A DNA stretch of 64,000 nt from Algoriphagus resistens (GTDB lineage Bacteria > Bacteroidota > Bacteroidia > Cytophagales > Cyclobacteriaceae). The stretch covers positions 1 to 64,000 of the forward strand of contig NZ_LMXN01000005.1 in the NCBI RefSeq assembly GCF_001442615.1. Direction: 5' to 3'. A program made the position numbers and the translations under genes. The notes beneath the pieces were generated by a model that had not been told where the DNA came from, ran no database searches, and saw nothing but the letters and a program-made list of their open reading frames with translations. Shown piece by piece: positions 53,250 through 62,759 of the stretch; within the stretch, counting starts at the first letter, position 1; each line of letters begins with the position of its first letter.

Positions 53250-54731
53250 ATGAGTAAAGGACTACCTAAGAGAAGCGAGGATTATTCGCTTTGGTACAAC
53301 GAATTAGTAAAAAAAGCCGATCTGGCAGAGAATTCAGCTGTCAGAGGCTGCATGGTCATCAAACCTTATGGCTATTCTATCTGGGAGAAAATGCAGGCAG
53401 AATTGGATCGCATGTTTAAAGAAACAGGTCATTCTAATGCGTATTTTCCGCTTTTTATCCCAAAATCCTATTTAAGTAAGGAAGCCAGCCATGTGGAAGG
53501 TTTTGCGAAGGAATGTGCTGTAGTTACTCATTACAGATTGAAAAATGCTGAGGACGGGAGTGGTGTGATTGTGGATCCTGAAGCAAAGCTAGATGAGGAA
53601 TTGATAGTTCGCCCTACCTCAGAAACTGTCATTTGGAGTACGTACAAAAACTGGGTACAATCTTATCGGGATCTTCCTCTGTTAGTAAATCAATGGGCAA
53701 ATGTTGTCCGTTGGGAAATGAGAACAAGACTTTTTCTTAGAACTACTGAATTTCTTTGGCAGGAAGGTCATACAGCTCATGCTACTCAAAAGGAAGCAGA
53801 AGAGGAGACAATGCAAATGATGAATGTTTATGCTCAGTTTGCAGAAGATTTTATGGCTTTACCTGTTGTAAGGGGAAGAAAGACTGAAAGTGAACGTTTT
53901 GCGGGTGCTGATGATACTTTATGTATCGAAGCGATGATGCAGGATGGCAAAGCTTTGCAGGCGGGAACCTCTCACTTTTTGGGACAGAATTTTGCTAAGG
54001 CATTTGATGTGAAATTTGCTACCAAAGAAGGTGGATTAGAATATGTATGGGGTACTTCCTGGGGGGTCAGCACCCGTTTGATGGGGGCTTTGATTATGGC
54101 TCATTCCGATGACAACGGATTAGTGCTGCCTCCTAAACTGGCTCCAATTCAAGTGGTGATTATTCCGATCTATAGAAAAGATGAGGAATTTGAAGCAATC
54201 ACAGAGAAAGCTAACGAGCTTATTGCGGCATTACGTAAGGTCGGAGTTTCAGTGAAATATGACAATCGTGATACGCATAAGCCGGGATGGAAATTTGCAG
54301 AGCATGAACTGAAAGGTGTTCCATTGAGAATTGCCATCGGTCCTAGAGATTTGGAAAACGGTACCATTGAAATTGCCAGAAGAGACACCTTGACTAAGGA
54401 GCAATTTGAGTTGGCCTCTCAGCCGATTTCGGAGAAAATAACTGCTATGCTTGATGAAATACAGACTAGTATTTACACCAAAGCTTTAAGCTTTAAAGGC
54501 GAAATGACGACAGAAGTAAATTCCTGGAACGAATTCAAAGAAATATTGGAAGAGAAGGGAGGGTTTTTGTCTGCTCATTGGGACGGAACAGCGGAGACTG
54601 AAGAAAAGATCAAAGATCTCACGAAAGCCACGATTCGTTGCATTCCCCTAGATAGAAAAGAAGAGGCAGGGATTTGTGTCTATTCAGGGAGGCCTTCAGT
54701 TGGTAGGGTTCTTTTTGCAAAAGCCTATTAA
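53250..54731 (+). CDS. proS: Proline--tRNA ligase, archaeal/eukaryotic type
   Basis: A 493-residue class II synthetase. It has no editing domain insertion between motifs 2 and 3, and it has the C-terminal zinc-binding-like extension ending in Tyr ([14 protein letters not shown]), so it belongs to the shorter archaeal/eukaryotic group common in Bacteroidota. Motifs are [57 protein letters not shown] and [13 protein letters not shown], and the anticodon domain begins [22 protein letters not shown] (53191-53198) is a candidate -7 element. It is monocistronic. Confidence 0.96.
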   Translation: MSKGLPKRSEDYSLWYNELVKKADLAENSAVRGCMVIKPYGYSIWEKMQAELDRMFKETGHSNAYFPLFIPKSYLSKEASHVEGFAKECAVVTHYRLKNAEDGSGVIVDPEAKLDEELIVRPTSETVIWSTYKNWVQSYRDLPLLVNQWANVVRWEMRTRLFLRTTEFLWQEGHTAHATQKEAEEETMQMMNVYAQFAEDFMALPVVRGRKTESERFAGADDTLCIEAMMQDGKALQAGTSHFLGQNFAKAFDVKFATKEGGLEYVWGTSWGVSTRLMGALIMAHSDDNGLVLPPKLAPIQVVIIPIYRKDEEFEAITEKANELIAALRKVGVSVKYDNRDTHKPGWKFAEHELKGVPLRIAIGPRDLENGTIEIARRDTLTKEQFELASQPISEKITAMLDEIQTSIYTKALSFKGEMTTEVNSWNEFKEILEEKGGFLSAHWDGTAETEEKIKDLTKATIRCIPLDRKEEAGICVYSGRPSVGRVLFAKAY

Positions 54732-54886
54732 AGCCTAATCAATAAGCAAGCCTGGAAATATGAGACCACTGAAAAAATCCTTTGCATAAATTTCACCATG
54801 AAATAGGTGTGAAAATATAAATTTAACCCTCTGAAAATCGTTTATATGCGATCTGGTTAAATGAAATTTTCAACTAATTAAAGCAG

Positions 54887-54925
54887 AATGGCTTATGGAT
54901 TTTTATCTTCATAAGCCATTTTTTT
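54887..54925 (+). terminator. Rho-independent terminator downstream of proS
   Basis: AATGGCTTATG (54887-54897) and CATAAGCCATT (54910-54920) form a perfect 11-base stem with a 12-base loop and run into seven T residues. It is 155 bases past the proS stop. Confidence 0.8.
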
Positions 54926-55036
54926 AGGGATAGTTTTTTAGTGCCTTCGGAAATATCCGGGCTTTTTTTGCTTTTATTGGCAAGGGGTAACGAGGAAACT
55001 TGTATTTTAGACATCTATTCTTTTTCTGAAAAAGCA

Positions 55037-55495
55037 ATGACAATCCTGGTACTTTCAAGTCTTCTACTTATAGGTCTTATCCTTTTGCTTGCTGAAGTGC
55101 TGTTTGTGCCCGGTACTACAGTAGTCGGGATTTTTGGACTTGCAGTAAGTTTAGCAGGCGTAGTCTATGCATTTCTCAGCTTTGATGCGGGAATAGCATG
55201 GTGGATTACTTCTATTGCGGTAGTATTGAACCTTGCTGCCATTGTTTATGGATTTAGTTCTGGTGTTTGGAATCGCTTTTCTCTAAAATCTGCTATGCAG
55301 GGAGGAGCTTTTGATGGACGTACAGATGCCTTACAGATTGGTATGCCGGGCAAAACGACCTCAGATCTTAAACCGATCGGGAAAGCAAGTTTTGGCGATA
55401 TTGTCTACGAGGTGAAATCAGAGAATGGTTTTATTCCTGTGGGAACTGAGGTCACCATTTTCAAAATTGAAAACAATAAAATTATAGTTAAATAA
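55037..55495 (+). CDS. NfeD-family membrane protein
   Basis: The start at 55037 ([20 protein letters not shown]) is preferred; an in-frame ATG or GTG farther upstream (54941) would extend into the terminator region. The 152-residue protein has three membrane helices (about 3-22, 25-47, 51-75) and a C-terminal OB-fold ([39 protein letters not shown]). NfeD proteins work beside flotillins in membrane microdomains, and the gene ends one base before floA. Confidence 0.88.
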   Translation: MTILVLSSLLLIGLILLLAEVLFVPGTTVVGIFGLAVSLAGVVYAFLSFDAGIAWWITSIAVVLNLAAIVYGFSSGVWNRFSLKSAMQGGAFDGRTDALQIGMPGKTTSDLKPIGKASFGDIVYEVKSENGFIPVGTEVTIFKIENNKIIVK

Positions 55496-55496
55496 T

Positions 55497-56513
55497 ATGG
55501 AGAATCTAGATCCGAGCAGTTCAATGTTCATCCTGGTGGCCGCAGTCGCAGGAATAGTCCTACTTTTCATCTTCTTGTACTTTGTTCCGGTCAATCTCTG
55601 GATCACTGCCCAATTTTCTAATGTTAGAGTAGGGATAGGAGAGCTTATTGGAATGAGAATCAGAAAAGTGCCACCAAGTATTATTGTTAATTCTTTGATC
55701 ACTGCTACCAAAGCTGGGCTTCAGTTGACTACCAATGACTTGGAAACGCATTACATGGCTGGCGGGAATATCCCCAATGTGATCAGGGCTTTAATATCCG
55801 CTGATAAAGCGAATATTAATCTGACATTCAAGCAAGCAACCGCGATTGACTTAGCAGGAAGAGACGTGTTTGAGGCAGTTCAGATTTCTGTAAATCCTAA
55901 AGTGATCAATACGCCGAATGTAGCCGCTGTAGCCGCTGATGGTATACAATTGATAGCCAAAGCCAGAGTAACTGTCCGTGCGAATATAGCTCAGTTGGTC
56001 GGAGGAGCAGGTGAAGAGACTATCCTGGCACGAGTTGGTGAAGGTATCGTAACTTCTATAGGTTCGGCGGCGACGCACAAGAGTGTGCTCGAAAACCCGG
56101 ACAAAATCTCCAAGCTGGTTTTACAGAGAGGCTTGGATGCAGGGACTGCTTTCGAGATTCTTTCTATTGATATCGCGGATATTGATGTGGGAACAAACAT
56201 CGGTGCGAAACTACAAATCGATCAAGCTTCCGCTGATTTGAAAGTTGCAGAAGCTAGAGCAGAGGAGAGACGTGCAATGGCCGTGGCTCTGGAGCAGGAG
56301 ATGAAAGCCCGAAATGTGGAAATGCGGGCTAAAGTGATAGAAGCTGAGGCAGAAGTTCCAAGAGCTCTGGCTGAAGCCTTCCGGAGTGGTAAGCTAGGAG
56401 TGATGGACTATTATAGAATGGAAAATATCCAATCAGATACCTCCATGCGGGAATCGATTGCCAACTCAGATGAATCGAAGGATTCCTCGAAAGGCAAAAA
56501 CGAGAAAAAATAA
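55497..56513 (+). CDS. floA: Flotillin-like protein FloA
   Basis: A 338-residue membrane-associated scaffold protein. One N-terminal membrane helix ([20 protein letters not shown], about 9-28) is followed by the SPFH-like domain ([60 protein letters not shown]) and a coiled-coil with [20 protein letters not shown]. FloA organises membrane microdomains and influences cell wall and secretion. It is paired with nfeD. The stop lies seven bases before the bidirectional terminator that overlaps the next gene's end. Confidence 0.95.
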   Translation: MENLDPSSSMFILVAAVAGIVLLFIFLYFVPVNLWITAQFSNVRVGIGELIGMRIRKVPPSIIVNSLITATKAGLQLTTNDLETHYMAGGNIPNVIRALISADKANINLTFKQATAIDLAGRDVFEAVQISVNPKVINTPNVAAVAADGIQLIAKARVTVRANIAQLVGGAGEETILARVGEGIVTSIGSAATHKSVLENPDKISKLVLQRGLDAGTAFEILSIDIADIDVGTNIGAKLQIDQASADLKVAEARAEERRAMAVALEQEMKARNVEMRAKVIEAEAEVPRALAEAFRSGKLGVMDYYRMENIQSDTSMRESIANSDESKDSSKGKNEKK

Positions 56514-56539
56514 AAAAAAGGGGCTCAGGCCCCTTTTTT
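56512..56539. terminator. Bidirectional terminator shared by floA and the WG-repeat gene
   Basis: GGGGC (56520-56524) and GCCCC (56529-56533) close a 4-base loop, flanked by A and T runs on both sides, so it works on either strand. The stop codon of the convergent WG-repeat gene (56525-56527) lies in its loop. Confidence 0.85.
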
Positions 56540-58090
56540 GTTATTCTTACTTGGTTCTCCCAATGTTTGAACCACTGTGGGAATAAACTTATTTTTTGTG
56601 AAGATTTGGTCATTTGTCCAATCTACCAAAACCTTCTCATAAGCGACAGGTAAAATGACTTCTCCGCTTTCGTTGATTACTCCTGTAAGACCGTTTTTTC
56701 TTACGATTATAAAATCCTTACGTTCCCTTCTGAGTTCTTCAAATTCGGTAGGTATCACTTCTTTGCCTTCTGAATCAAGAAGGCCGAATTTCCCCGAATC
56801 TTCTACCAGGAAATACCCATCACTTGTTCGGTAAATATTATCAAACCCTTCAGTGTTTACAGTGGCTCCGAAGGGATTTAGTAAGAAATATTTACCGTTC
56901 AGTTTAGCTATTGCTAACCCATTTTGAAAGGATTTTATTTCTTCCCAGAGCGGATCAGTGAGTAGTTCTCCTGAAGCATTGATTAATCCCCAGTTTTGGG
57001 TTATTCTATAGGCAGCGATTTTTTCTGAAAACAAAGTTGTTTCAGTGAATTGAGGGGAAAGCACCCATGTCCCAGCTGAATCCACAAAACCAAATACACC
57101 GTTGGATTTAGCAGGAAAAAGTCCTTCCTTACCAAACTTGATTTCATCTGCACCAAGCATGGGCTGTACTAGCCAGCCTTTTTTTCCAAGAAGCCCAATT
57201 CTATCATCACGAAAATGAACATTGTAAGAATCTTTGCCGATTTTATTGACGGCTGTTATGCCCACATCATCAAGCAAAATACCATCGTCTTCCATCACAC
57301 GGCGGAGTTTTCCGTGGATATATTCCAGCATGACATCATTCTCAAAAGTGATTTTGTGAAATGAATTGTAACGGATATTAGATTTGATATCATTTCCTTC
57401 TATAAGCAAATACTGATCTTGGTTATAGCCATAATAGAAATTGCCATGAGTATGCTGCAGCCTCTCGATGATGGGATCCAACACATAGTCCCCTTCTCTA
57501 TTGATCAACCCAAAACCACTGGCTTCTTTGGCTAAGACAAATTCCCCGTCATTATCAGCAAGAAGCTCGAAAGTCTTATCAGGATTGGATGACAAAGGCA
57601 AAGAATAGTCATTTCCTTTCCTCAGGATGATTAATCCCGTGTTTGTTACCTTGGCTTCATCCAGTTCGCCAAGATAGGTTGTTTTGTTTTTTCCACGCTG
57701 GAATAGCCAGTACTCATTTCCCTTGCTTGCCAAAAGCATGTTGAAATAGGTTTGTATCCTTTCATACTCCAAGGGCAATACCTGTTGTCCATATTCATGA
57801 AATGCACCGATTCCATTTGGTCCCTTCACTAAGATCCAAGGCTCTAAGTACTGATAGATTTCTGTCCCTACCAATGAAACTGCCGGTCTAAGATCATTTG
57901 ACAATAAAAAGAGTTCATCACCTTTCTTCCCGATTCTCACGGTTTCACTGAGAAGATCTACTTCATCGTAAATCAACCGGGACTGAAGTTGGAGCTTGGT
58001 GTTATATACTTCCCAAGATTGAGCTTGTGCCACTTCAGAAATAATAAAAGTGAAAATAAGACTTACGAGTATCGTAAAATTTTTATTCAT
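56525..58090 (-). CDS. Exported WG-repeat protein
   Basis: A 521-residue protein with a signal peptide (MNKNFTILVSLIFTFIISEVAQAQ). At least six WG-type repeats are visible, each of the form GxxGxxxxxGxxVLPxxYExx: IGAFHEYGQQVLPLEYERI, FGLINREGDYVLDPIIERL, FGFVDSAGTWVLSPQF, WGLINASGELLTDPLWEEI, FGLLDSEGKEVIPTEFEEL and TGVINESGEVILPVAYEKV. The repeats probably form a beta structure for protein or ligand binding. The last three codons lie in the terminator stem. Function unknown. Confidence 0.85.
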   Translation of the reverse strand: MNKNFTILVSLIFTFIISEVAQAQSWEVYNTKLQLQSRLIYDEVDLLSETVRIGKKGDELFLLSNDLRPAVSLVGTEIYQYLEPWILVKGPNGIGAFHEYGQQVLPLEYERIQTYFNMLLASKGNEYWLFQRGKNKTTYLGELDEAKVTNTGLIILRKGNDYSLPLSSNPDKTFELLADNDGEFVLAKEASGFGLINREGDYVLDPIIERLQHTHGNFYYGYNQDQYLLIEGNDIKSNIRYNSFHKITFENDVMLEYIHGKLRRVMEDDGILLDDVGITAVNKIGKDSYNVHFRDDRIGLLGKKGWLVQPMLGADEIKFGKEGLFPAKSNGVFGFVDSAGTWVLSPQFTETTLFSEKIAAYRITQNWGLINASGELLTDPLWEEIKSFQNGLAIAKLNGKYFLLNPFGATVNTEGFDNIYRTSDGYFLVEDSGKFGLLDSEGKEVIPTEFEELRRERKDFIIVRKNGLTGVINESGEVILPVAYEKVLVDWTNDQIFTKNKFIPTVVQTLGEPSKNNKKGA

Positions 58091-58186
58091 TCTAAATGTC
58101 GGTTATTCGAAAAAGGTGTTAAAGGTAAAATGACCAAAGGTTTTCTTCAATCCTTTGGTCATTTTTAGTAAAAGTTGTAGAACTTT

Positions 58187-59455
58187 CTACTCTGATTTTA
58201 CTTTTTCCAGATCAAAGAGATCTGAAATGATTTGGATCATTTCCTCAGCTTGATCTCGTTGGCAAGCTGCCCGAAGTTGTACCACGGGAACTTTGAGAAT
58301 TTTTTGCATCATACTCTTGGTGATTTTATCGATCACCGCATATTCTTTCTTGTCGGCATTCTTTGTGAATCTTGCCATTTCTTCCTGGCGGATCTGTTCC
58401 AAGGATTGCTTCAGCTTATTAATAGTAGGGGATGCGATCATTTCTTTTTTCCAATCAAAAAATTCTTTAATGCTTTCCTCTATTATTTCTTCCACCATCG
58501 GTACTGAAGCCAATCTTTTTTCCAATGCTTCAGAAGCTTTACTGCGAATATTATCCACGTTGTAAAGCACAACCCCCGGGACGTCTTCCACAGAAGTTTC
58601 TATACTTCGCGGTACTGAGAGATCTACAAGCAATTTGTAGCTGTTGATCTGGAATTTCCTCACTAATTCTTTTGTGATAAATGGCTCAGATCGTTGAACT
58701 GATGAAACGATGACATCCGCTTCTTCCATCGCTTCAAAACTATTTTCAAAAGGAACTACTTCGAAGCCCATTTCTGCAGCGATAGATTCCGCTTTGGAAA
58801 GAGTCCTGTTCGTTATTTTGACCTTCGCATTGGGCAGATGAACCATATTCTTGGCTACATCTTCACCGATTTCCCCGACACCAATCAGTAATATTCTCGG
58901 TTCGAAAGTATTCGAAGTCAAGCTTTCGATCAATTCTATCGCAGCGTATGATAAAGACGCCGCCCCGTCTCTAAAAGCTGTTTCCTGTACAATACGTTTA
59001 TTGGTGAAAAAGACCGTATGCATCAATCTATGGAGGAAGGGCCCGGTCATATTCAAGTCAGCAGAAGCCTGATACGCTCTTTTGACCTGATTTGAAATCT
59101 GAATATCACCTACTACCTGGGCTTCCAATCCCATCGAAACTCTGAATAAATGCCTGATTACAGCTCTATCATCATTCAAAATCTCGAAATACTCAAGAAA
59201 ATTAACGATGTCAGTCAATCCTTTTTCAAGACCTATCAACTTAATTATTTCAGTGCTTATATCTTGACCATGGCTATAATATACCTCTGTACGGTTGCAG
59301 GTAGAAAGTATTAAAGCATCGTTTAGATTAAAAATGTCCTTGATTTTCAGTAAGATACCGTGTACGGCTTTCTCGTCCAAAGAAATTATTTCCCGGATTT
59401 GAACTGGTGCATTTTTATGAGATAAACTGAGGGCTCTAAATTTGACTTGCATCAT
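58187..59455 (-). CDS. hemA: Glutamyl-tRNA reductase
   Basis: A 422-residue enzyme, first step of the C5 haem pathway. The N-terminal domain has the catalytic Cys in LILSTCNRTEVYYSHG (near 51); the Rossmann domain has ILLIGVGEIGEDVAKNM; the region QVVGDIQISNQVKRAYQ is also conserved. The C-terminal helices mediate dimerisation. hemL, the next pathway enzyme, is about 23 kb away at 33737. TAAATTTG on the minus strand (59472-59479) is a candidate -7 element 17 bases upstream. The two adjacent ATGs give starts differing by one residue. Confidence 0.95.
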   Translation of the reverse strand: MMQVKFRALSLSHKNAPVQIREIISLDEKAVHGILLKIKDIFNLNDALILSTCNRTEVYYSHGQDISTEIIKLIGLEKGLTDIVNFLEYFEILNDDRAVIRHLFRVSMGLEAQVVGDIQISNQVKRAYQASADLNMTGPFLHRLMHTVFFTNKRIVQETAFRDGAASLSYAAIELIESLTSNTFEPRILLIGVGEIGEDVAKNMVHLPNAKVKITNRTLSKAESIAAEMGFEVVPFENSFEAMEEADVIVSSVQRSEPFITKELVRKFQINSYKLLVDLSVPRSIETSVEDVPGVVLYNVDNIRSKASEALEKRLASVPMVEEIIEESIKEFFDWKKEMIASPTINKLKQSLEQIRQEEMARFTKNADKKEYAVIDKITKSMMQKILKVPVVQLRAACQRDQAEEMIQIISDLFDLEKVKSE

Positions 59456-60058
59456 GCTTAAGCTTGGATTGCAAATTTAACAGACTATGGCAAGGGAAGT
59501 GTTCATTTTGGGAAGGTATCTGTTAATTTGTAATCTGTCTAAATAACCTCCCCCTTTTAGTACTACAATAGTAAACAAAACCTGTTTCTCAATCCAATAG
59601 CATTGGCTTATGTAGAATTGGTAATTTCTATCACCTTTAGTGAACCATGAGAGCTATATTTTTTATTGGCTGAAAGTTTATCCCGGTTTCTCAGGTAAAG
59701 AATCCCGTGGGGTTTGTTTTCTTTATTCCGTTATTACTTCTTCTTGTGTCTTCAAAGTTTAAAGACAATTAGAAACGTGAAGGCTGAGAATTCTCATAGC
59801 CAATAATCTGCAAATTTGAACCAGAGACCATAGATACCATCTGGGGATGGTTTGATTGTGTTTGAATATTTTTCAGCAAGTCCAACAAAAATCCTGATCG
59901 CTTGAAGAAGCAATAGGGCAAGTTCCAATCTTCGGATAGTTTCAAACCTATAAAGATCTTCAAGAAAGAATGTATAGATAAAATCACCCCATTCATAGAT
60001 TTTCAATAGTTTGGTGAATTCACTTTTCCCAAATGGCGAATTTGCGCATCTTTGATCC
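59456..60058. other. Long intergenic region upstream of hemA
   Basis: About 600 bases between divergent hemA and the HsdR-N-like gene. Apart from a minus-strand frame at 59794-60060 listed separately, I see no gene. The region is AT-rich with no clear repeat. Confidence 0.45.
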
Positions 60059-60060
60059 AT
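59794..60060 (-). CDS. Doubtful small protein or gene remnant
   Basis: An 88-codon frame reading away from the HsdR-N-like gene; its first codon overlaps that gene's ATG. The peptide is rich in aromatic and Leu residues (YEWGDFIYTFFLEDLYRFE, then ALLLLQAIRIFVGLAEKY), so it could be a remnant or a real small membrane-linked protein. I recognise no family, and an overlapping shifted frame of similar size exists, so it may be chance. Confidence 0.2.
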   Translation of the reverse strand: MDQRCANSPFGKSEFTKLLKIYEWGDFIYTFFLEDLYRFETIRRLELALLLLQAIRIFVGLAEKYSNTIKPSPDGIYGLWFKFADYWL

Positions 60061-60532
60061 GGATTCTCATTTGGATCAGATTCAATTACCCGCACTTAAC
60101 TTACCGCATTTCGAACCGAAGCTTCTGAAAAGGGATGGAAAATTCTGGGTTTTTGATTCACTCCGTAAAAAAGCACTGGTTCTCACACCTGAAGAATGGG
60201 TACGGCAGCATTGGATTAATTTCCTGATTACTCAACTGAAATTTCCCAAAGGACTTTTGGCACTGGAAAAAGGTCTTATCTATAATAAGCTGCTCAAGCG
60301 AACGGATCTCGTGGTCTGGGATACAAATGGAAAACCCTATCTTCTGATCGAATGCAAAGCGCCGAAAGTGAAGCTCACCCAAAATACTATTGAGCAAGCT
60401 TGCCTGTATCACAAGGAATTGAAAACCCCATTTCTAGTCATCAGCAATGGTTTGCAGCATATTTGCCTGAGTTTTGACGCAGTCATGGAAAAGTTTACCC
60501 AAGAGAAATCTTTTCCTACACCGCCACTTTAG
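60059..60532 (+). CDS. HsdR N-terminal-like nuclease-fold protein
   Basis: A 157-residue protein matching the N-terminal domain of type I restriction R subunits (HSDR_N_2) on its own, with no helicase domain. The PD-(D/E)xK core is visible: KRTDLVVWDTNGKPYLLIEC followed by KAPKVKL, with D, E and K of the active site present, and then the helix TIEQACLYHKELKTPFLVIS. Such stand-alone proteins are common in Bacteroidota, with no methylase or specificity subunit nearby here. They may act as DNA-end nucleases in repair or defence. Confidence 0.85.
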   Translation: MDSHLDQIQLPALNLPHFEPKLLKRDGKFWVFDSLRKKALVLTPEEWVRQHWINFLITQLKFPKGLLALEKGLIYNKLLKRTDLVVWDTNGKPYLLIECKAPKVKLTQNTIEQACLYHKELKTPFLVISNGLQHICLSFDAVMEKFTQEKSFPTPPL

Positions 60533-60594
60533 CTGAAGTATAGTAGATTTGGAACTGGAGACCTTTCGATTGCTGTTCTGAAATTTCTAATCCT

Positions 60595-61308
60595 ATGGTA
60601 AAATCTTCTTCCGTCCACCCTTGCGATCTTTGTAGCAGTCGTAAGCTGTCTATGCTTTCTGATCTTACCGATGAGCAAGCTTGTAATATTTCAGACAATA
60701 AAAACATGATTTCTCATCGAAAAGGCCAGATGCTTTATTATGAGGAATCAAAACCGCAGGGAGTTTTTTGTATAAATTCCGGGGTAATTAAAGTTTTCAA
60801 AACAGCATCAAATGGCAAGGAACAAATTATTCACCTGGCAAAGAAGGGAGATCTCCTTGGATATTCAGCTTTACTTGGTGAGGAAAATTACACCAATTCT
60901 GCCCAGGTAATCGAAGACGCGAAAATTTGCTTTATCCCCAAGGAAACTTTCCTGAAAGCGCTGGTGAGCAACGGGCCTTTTTTCAAAAGACTGACCAAAG
61001 CACTCAGCCATGAAATCGGAGTTATGGAGGAAAAACTAGTTGATGCTTCGCAGAAGAGTATCCGGGAACGATTAGCTTACCTGCTGCTGCAGCTTGCCAA
61101 CTCCTATGGACTTGAGGGTAGAGCGCATCAGCAGATTGACTTAGTGCTGAGTCGGGAGGAGATAGCTAGCCTGATTGGCACAGCCACCGAATCTGTCATT
61201 CGGTTATTATCAGAATTCAAAAAGGATAAACTCATAGAATTCAAAGGCAAGAAAATCGTGATTTTGGATAAAGAAGGACTTGTCAAGCTTTCGGATTTTT
61301 ATGCCTGA
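60595..61308 (+). CDS. Crp/Fnr-family transcriptional regulator
   Basis: A 237-residue regulator. The N-terminal HPCDLCSSRKL region has a CxxC pair. The cyclic-nucleotide-like fold is KGQMLYYEESKPQGVFCINS through LAKKGDLLGYSALLGEENY. The C-terminal helix-turn-helix has LSREEIASLIGTATESVIRL and LLSEFKKDKLIEFKGKKIVI. In this subgroup the N-terminal Cys may bind metal or sense redox, though the four-Cys cluster site of Fnr is absent. It is upstream of a rhodanese gene (36 bases), and the two may be linked. Confidence 0.9.
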   Translation: MVKSSSVHPCDLCSSRKLSMLSDLTDEQACNISDNKNMISHRKGQMLYYEESKPQGVFCINSGVIKVFKTASNGKEQIIHLAKKGDLLGYSALLGEENYTNSAQVIEDAKICFIPKETFLKALVSNGPFFKRLTKALSHEIGVMEEKLVDASQKSIRERLAYLLLQLANSYGLEGRAHQQIDLVLSREEIASLIGTATESVIRLLSEFKKDKLIEFKGKKIVILDKEGLVKLSDFYA

Positions 61309-61344
61309 GTTGAACATACCAACCTGTTTATGGGTTGAAGAGAT

Positions 61345-61854
61345 ATGATGGTAACGTTCAATAAAGGCTTGGTTTCACTGGTTTTTTTGTTGCTCTTTTC
61401 TCTTTTTTCTCTCCATTTGACAGCTCAATCCCTCGCCTATAAAACCCTACTTTCCACACTTTACGATTCTGATTTTCCAGTTTTAAAACCAGATCAAATC
61501 ATAGATTTGGATGACTTTCAGATTTTGGATACCCGAGAAAAAGAGGAGTTTGAAACCAGTCATCTCATGGATGCTGAATGGGTTGGTTATGAGACTTTTT
61601 CCATGGAAAATGTTGCAAAATTGCATAAGGATCAACCGGTTTTGGTGTATTGCACGGTTGGGGCAAGATCTCAGGAAATTGGTAAAAAACTCAGGGAGGC
61701 GGGCTTCAAAGAAGTTTATAACCTCTACGGTGGACTGATCGAATGGGTAAATGAGGAAAAGCCGATTTACCAAGGCGGCTCACTTACAAACAAAGTACAT
61801 ACGTATTCCAAATCGTGGGGTGTTTGGTTGATCAAAGGAGAACAGGTTTATTGA
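61345..61854 (+). CDS. Exported rhodanese-domain protein
   Basis: A 169-residue protein with a signal sequence (LVSLVFLLLFSLFSLHLTAQ). The rhodanese domain has ILDTREKEEFETSHLMDAEW and the active-site loop VLVYCTVGARSQEIGKKLRE, with the catalytic Cys near 99, followed by VYNLYGGLIEWVNE. It could transfer sulfur or act in a redox role in the periplasm. It lies between a Crp/Fnr regulator and a DUF547 lipoprotein; the tail after WVNE carries about 40 more residues than the minimal domain. Confidence 0.88.
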   Translation: MMVTFNKGLVSLVFLLLFSLFSLHLTAQSLAYKTLLSTLYDSDFPVLKPDQIIDLDDFQILDTREKEEFETSHLMDAEWVGYETFSMENVAKLHKDQPVLVYCTVGARSQEIGKKLREAGFKEVYNLYGGLIEWVNEEKPIYQGGSLTNKVHTYSKSWGVWLIKGEQVY

Positions 61855-61944
61855 CTACCTGTTTAGTCCTCTGGTTGACTATTGCTTATTTTATTTATTA
61901 TATCTTTTTCTGATTCGGACCGTACATCATCCTAAACCCATCCT

Positions 61945-62709
61945 ATGAAAAATCTGAAAAGCCATATTCTCCTTTTTCTCAGCATTATTCTTTTTAGTTG
62001 CCAAAGCTCTGTTCCCGGAATGGCAGGTACTACTGCTCCAAGCCATAAATCTTGGGATGAACTACTGAAAGCCAATGTAAGCGCTGAAGGAAAGGTCAAT
62101 TACAAGGGATTTATCGAAGAAAAAGTTAAACTTGATGCCTATTTGAAGAACATCAGCGAAAATGCCCCTGACCGTAAGACCTGGTCTAAAGATGAGCAAC
62201 TGGCATATTGGATCAATGCGTATAATGCCTTTACGGTGAAATTAATCGTAGACAATTATCCGGTGGAAAGTATTAAAGATTTGGGTCCTGCATTGAAAAT
62301 CCCGCTGGTCAAAGACGTGTGGCATTATAAATTTTTCAAAATAGGGGGGCAGGAATCCAGCTTGGATGAGATTGAGCATTCCATTTTGCGAAAGGAATTT
62401 GAAGAACCTAGGATACACTTTGCGATCAATTGTGCGTCAGTTTCCTGCCCGCCTTTGCTCAATGAAGCATTTGAAGCTTCCACTATTGATGCTCAGTTGG
62501 ACAAGATGGCTAACCGTTTTATAAATGATTCTTCAAGAAATAAGATTACGCCGGGTGCTGTGCAGCTCTCATCGATTTTCTCCTGGTTCAAAGGGGATTT
62601 TACCAAGAATAGCAGTTTGATAGACTTTTTAAATAAATACAGCAAGACTAAAATCAATCCAAATGCAAAGATTTCCTTTTTGGATTATGATTGGAATTTG
62701 AATGAATAG
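61945..62709 (+). CDS. DUF547 lipoprotein
   Basis: A 254-residue lipoprotein (signal ending SIILFSCQSS, Cys19). The DUF547 features are ERKTWSKDEQLAYWINAYNA-like text (actual DRKTWSKDEQLAYWINAYNA), FTVKLIVDNYP, VWHYKFFKIGGQESSLDEIE and IHFAINCASVSCPPLLNEAF. The conserved Cys pair in NCASVSCP is present. Function is not established; members are widespread in Bacteroidota and plants. It precedes the FAD-dependent oxidoreductase gene by 50 bases. Confidence 0.9.
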   Translation: MKNLKSHILLFLSIILFSCQSSVPGMAGTTAPSHKSWDELLKANVSAEGKVNYKGFIEEKVKLDAYLKNISENAPDRKTWSKDEQLAYWINAYNAFTVKLIVDNYPVESIKDLGPALKIPLVKDVWHYKFFKIGGQESSLDEIEHSILRKEFEEPRIHFAINCASVSCPPLLNEAFEASTIDAQLDKMANRFINDSSRNKITPGAVQLSSIFSWFKGDFTKNSSLIDFLNKYSKTKINPNAKISFLDYDWNLNE

Positions 62710-62759
62710 ATTCAGGTTTTTGGTACATTTCCATTAAGACAAAAATTAGCCCGCCCCCT

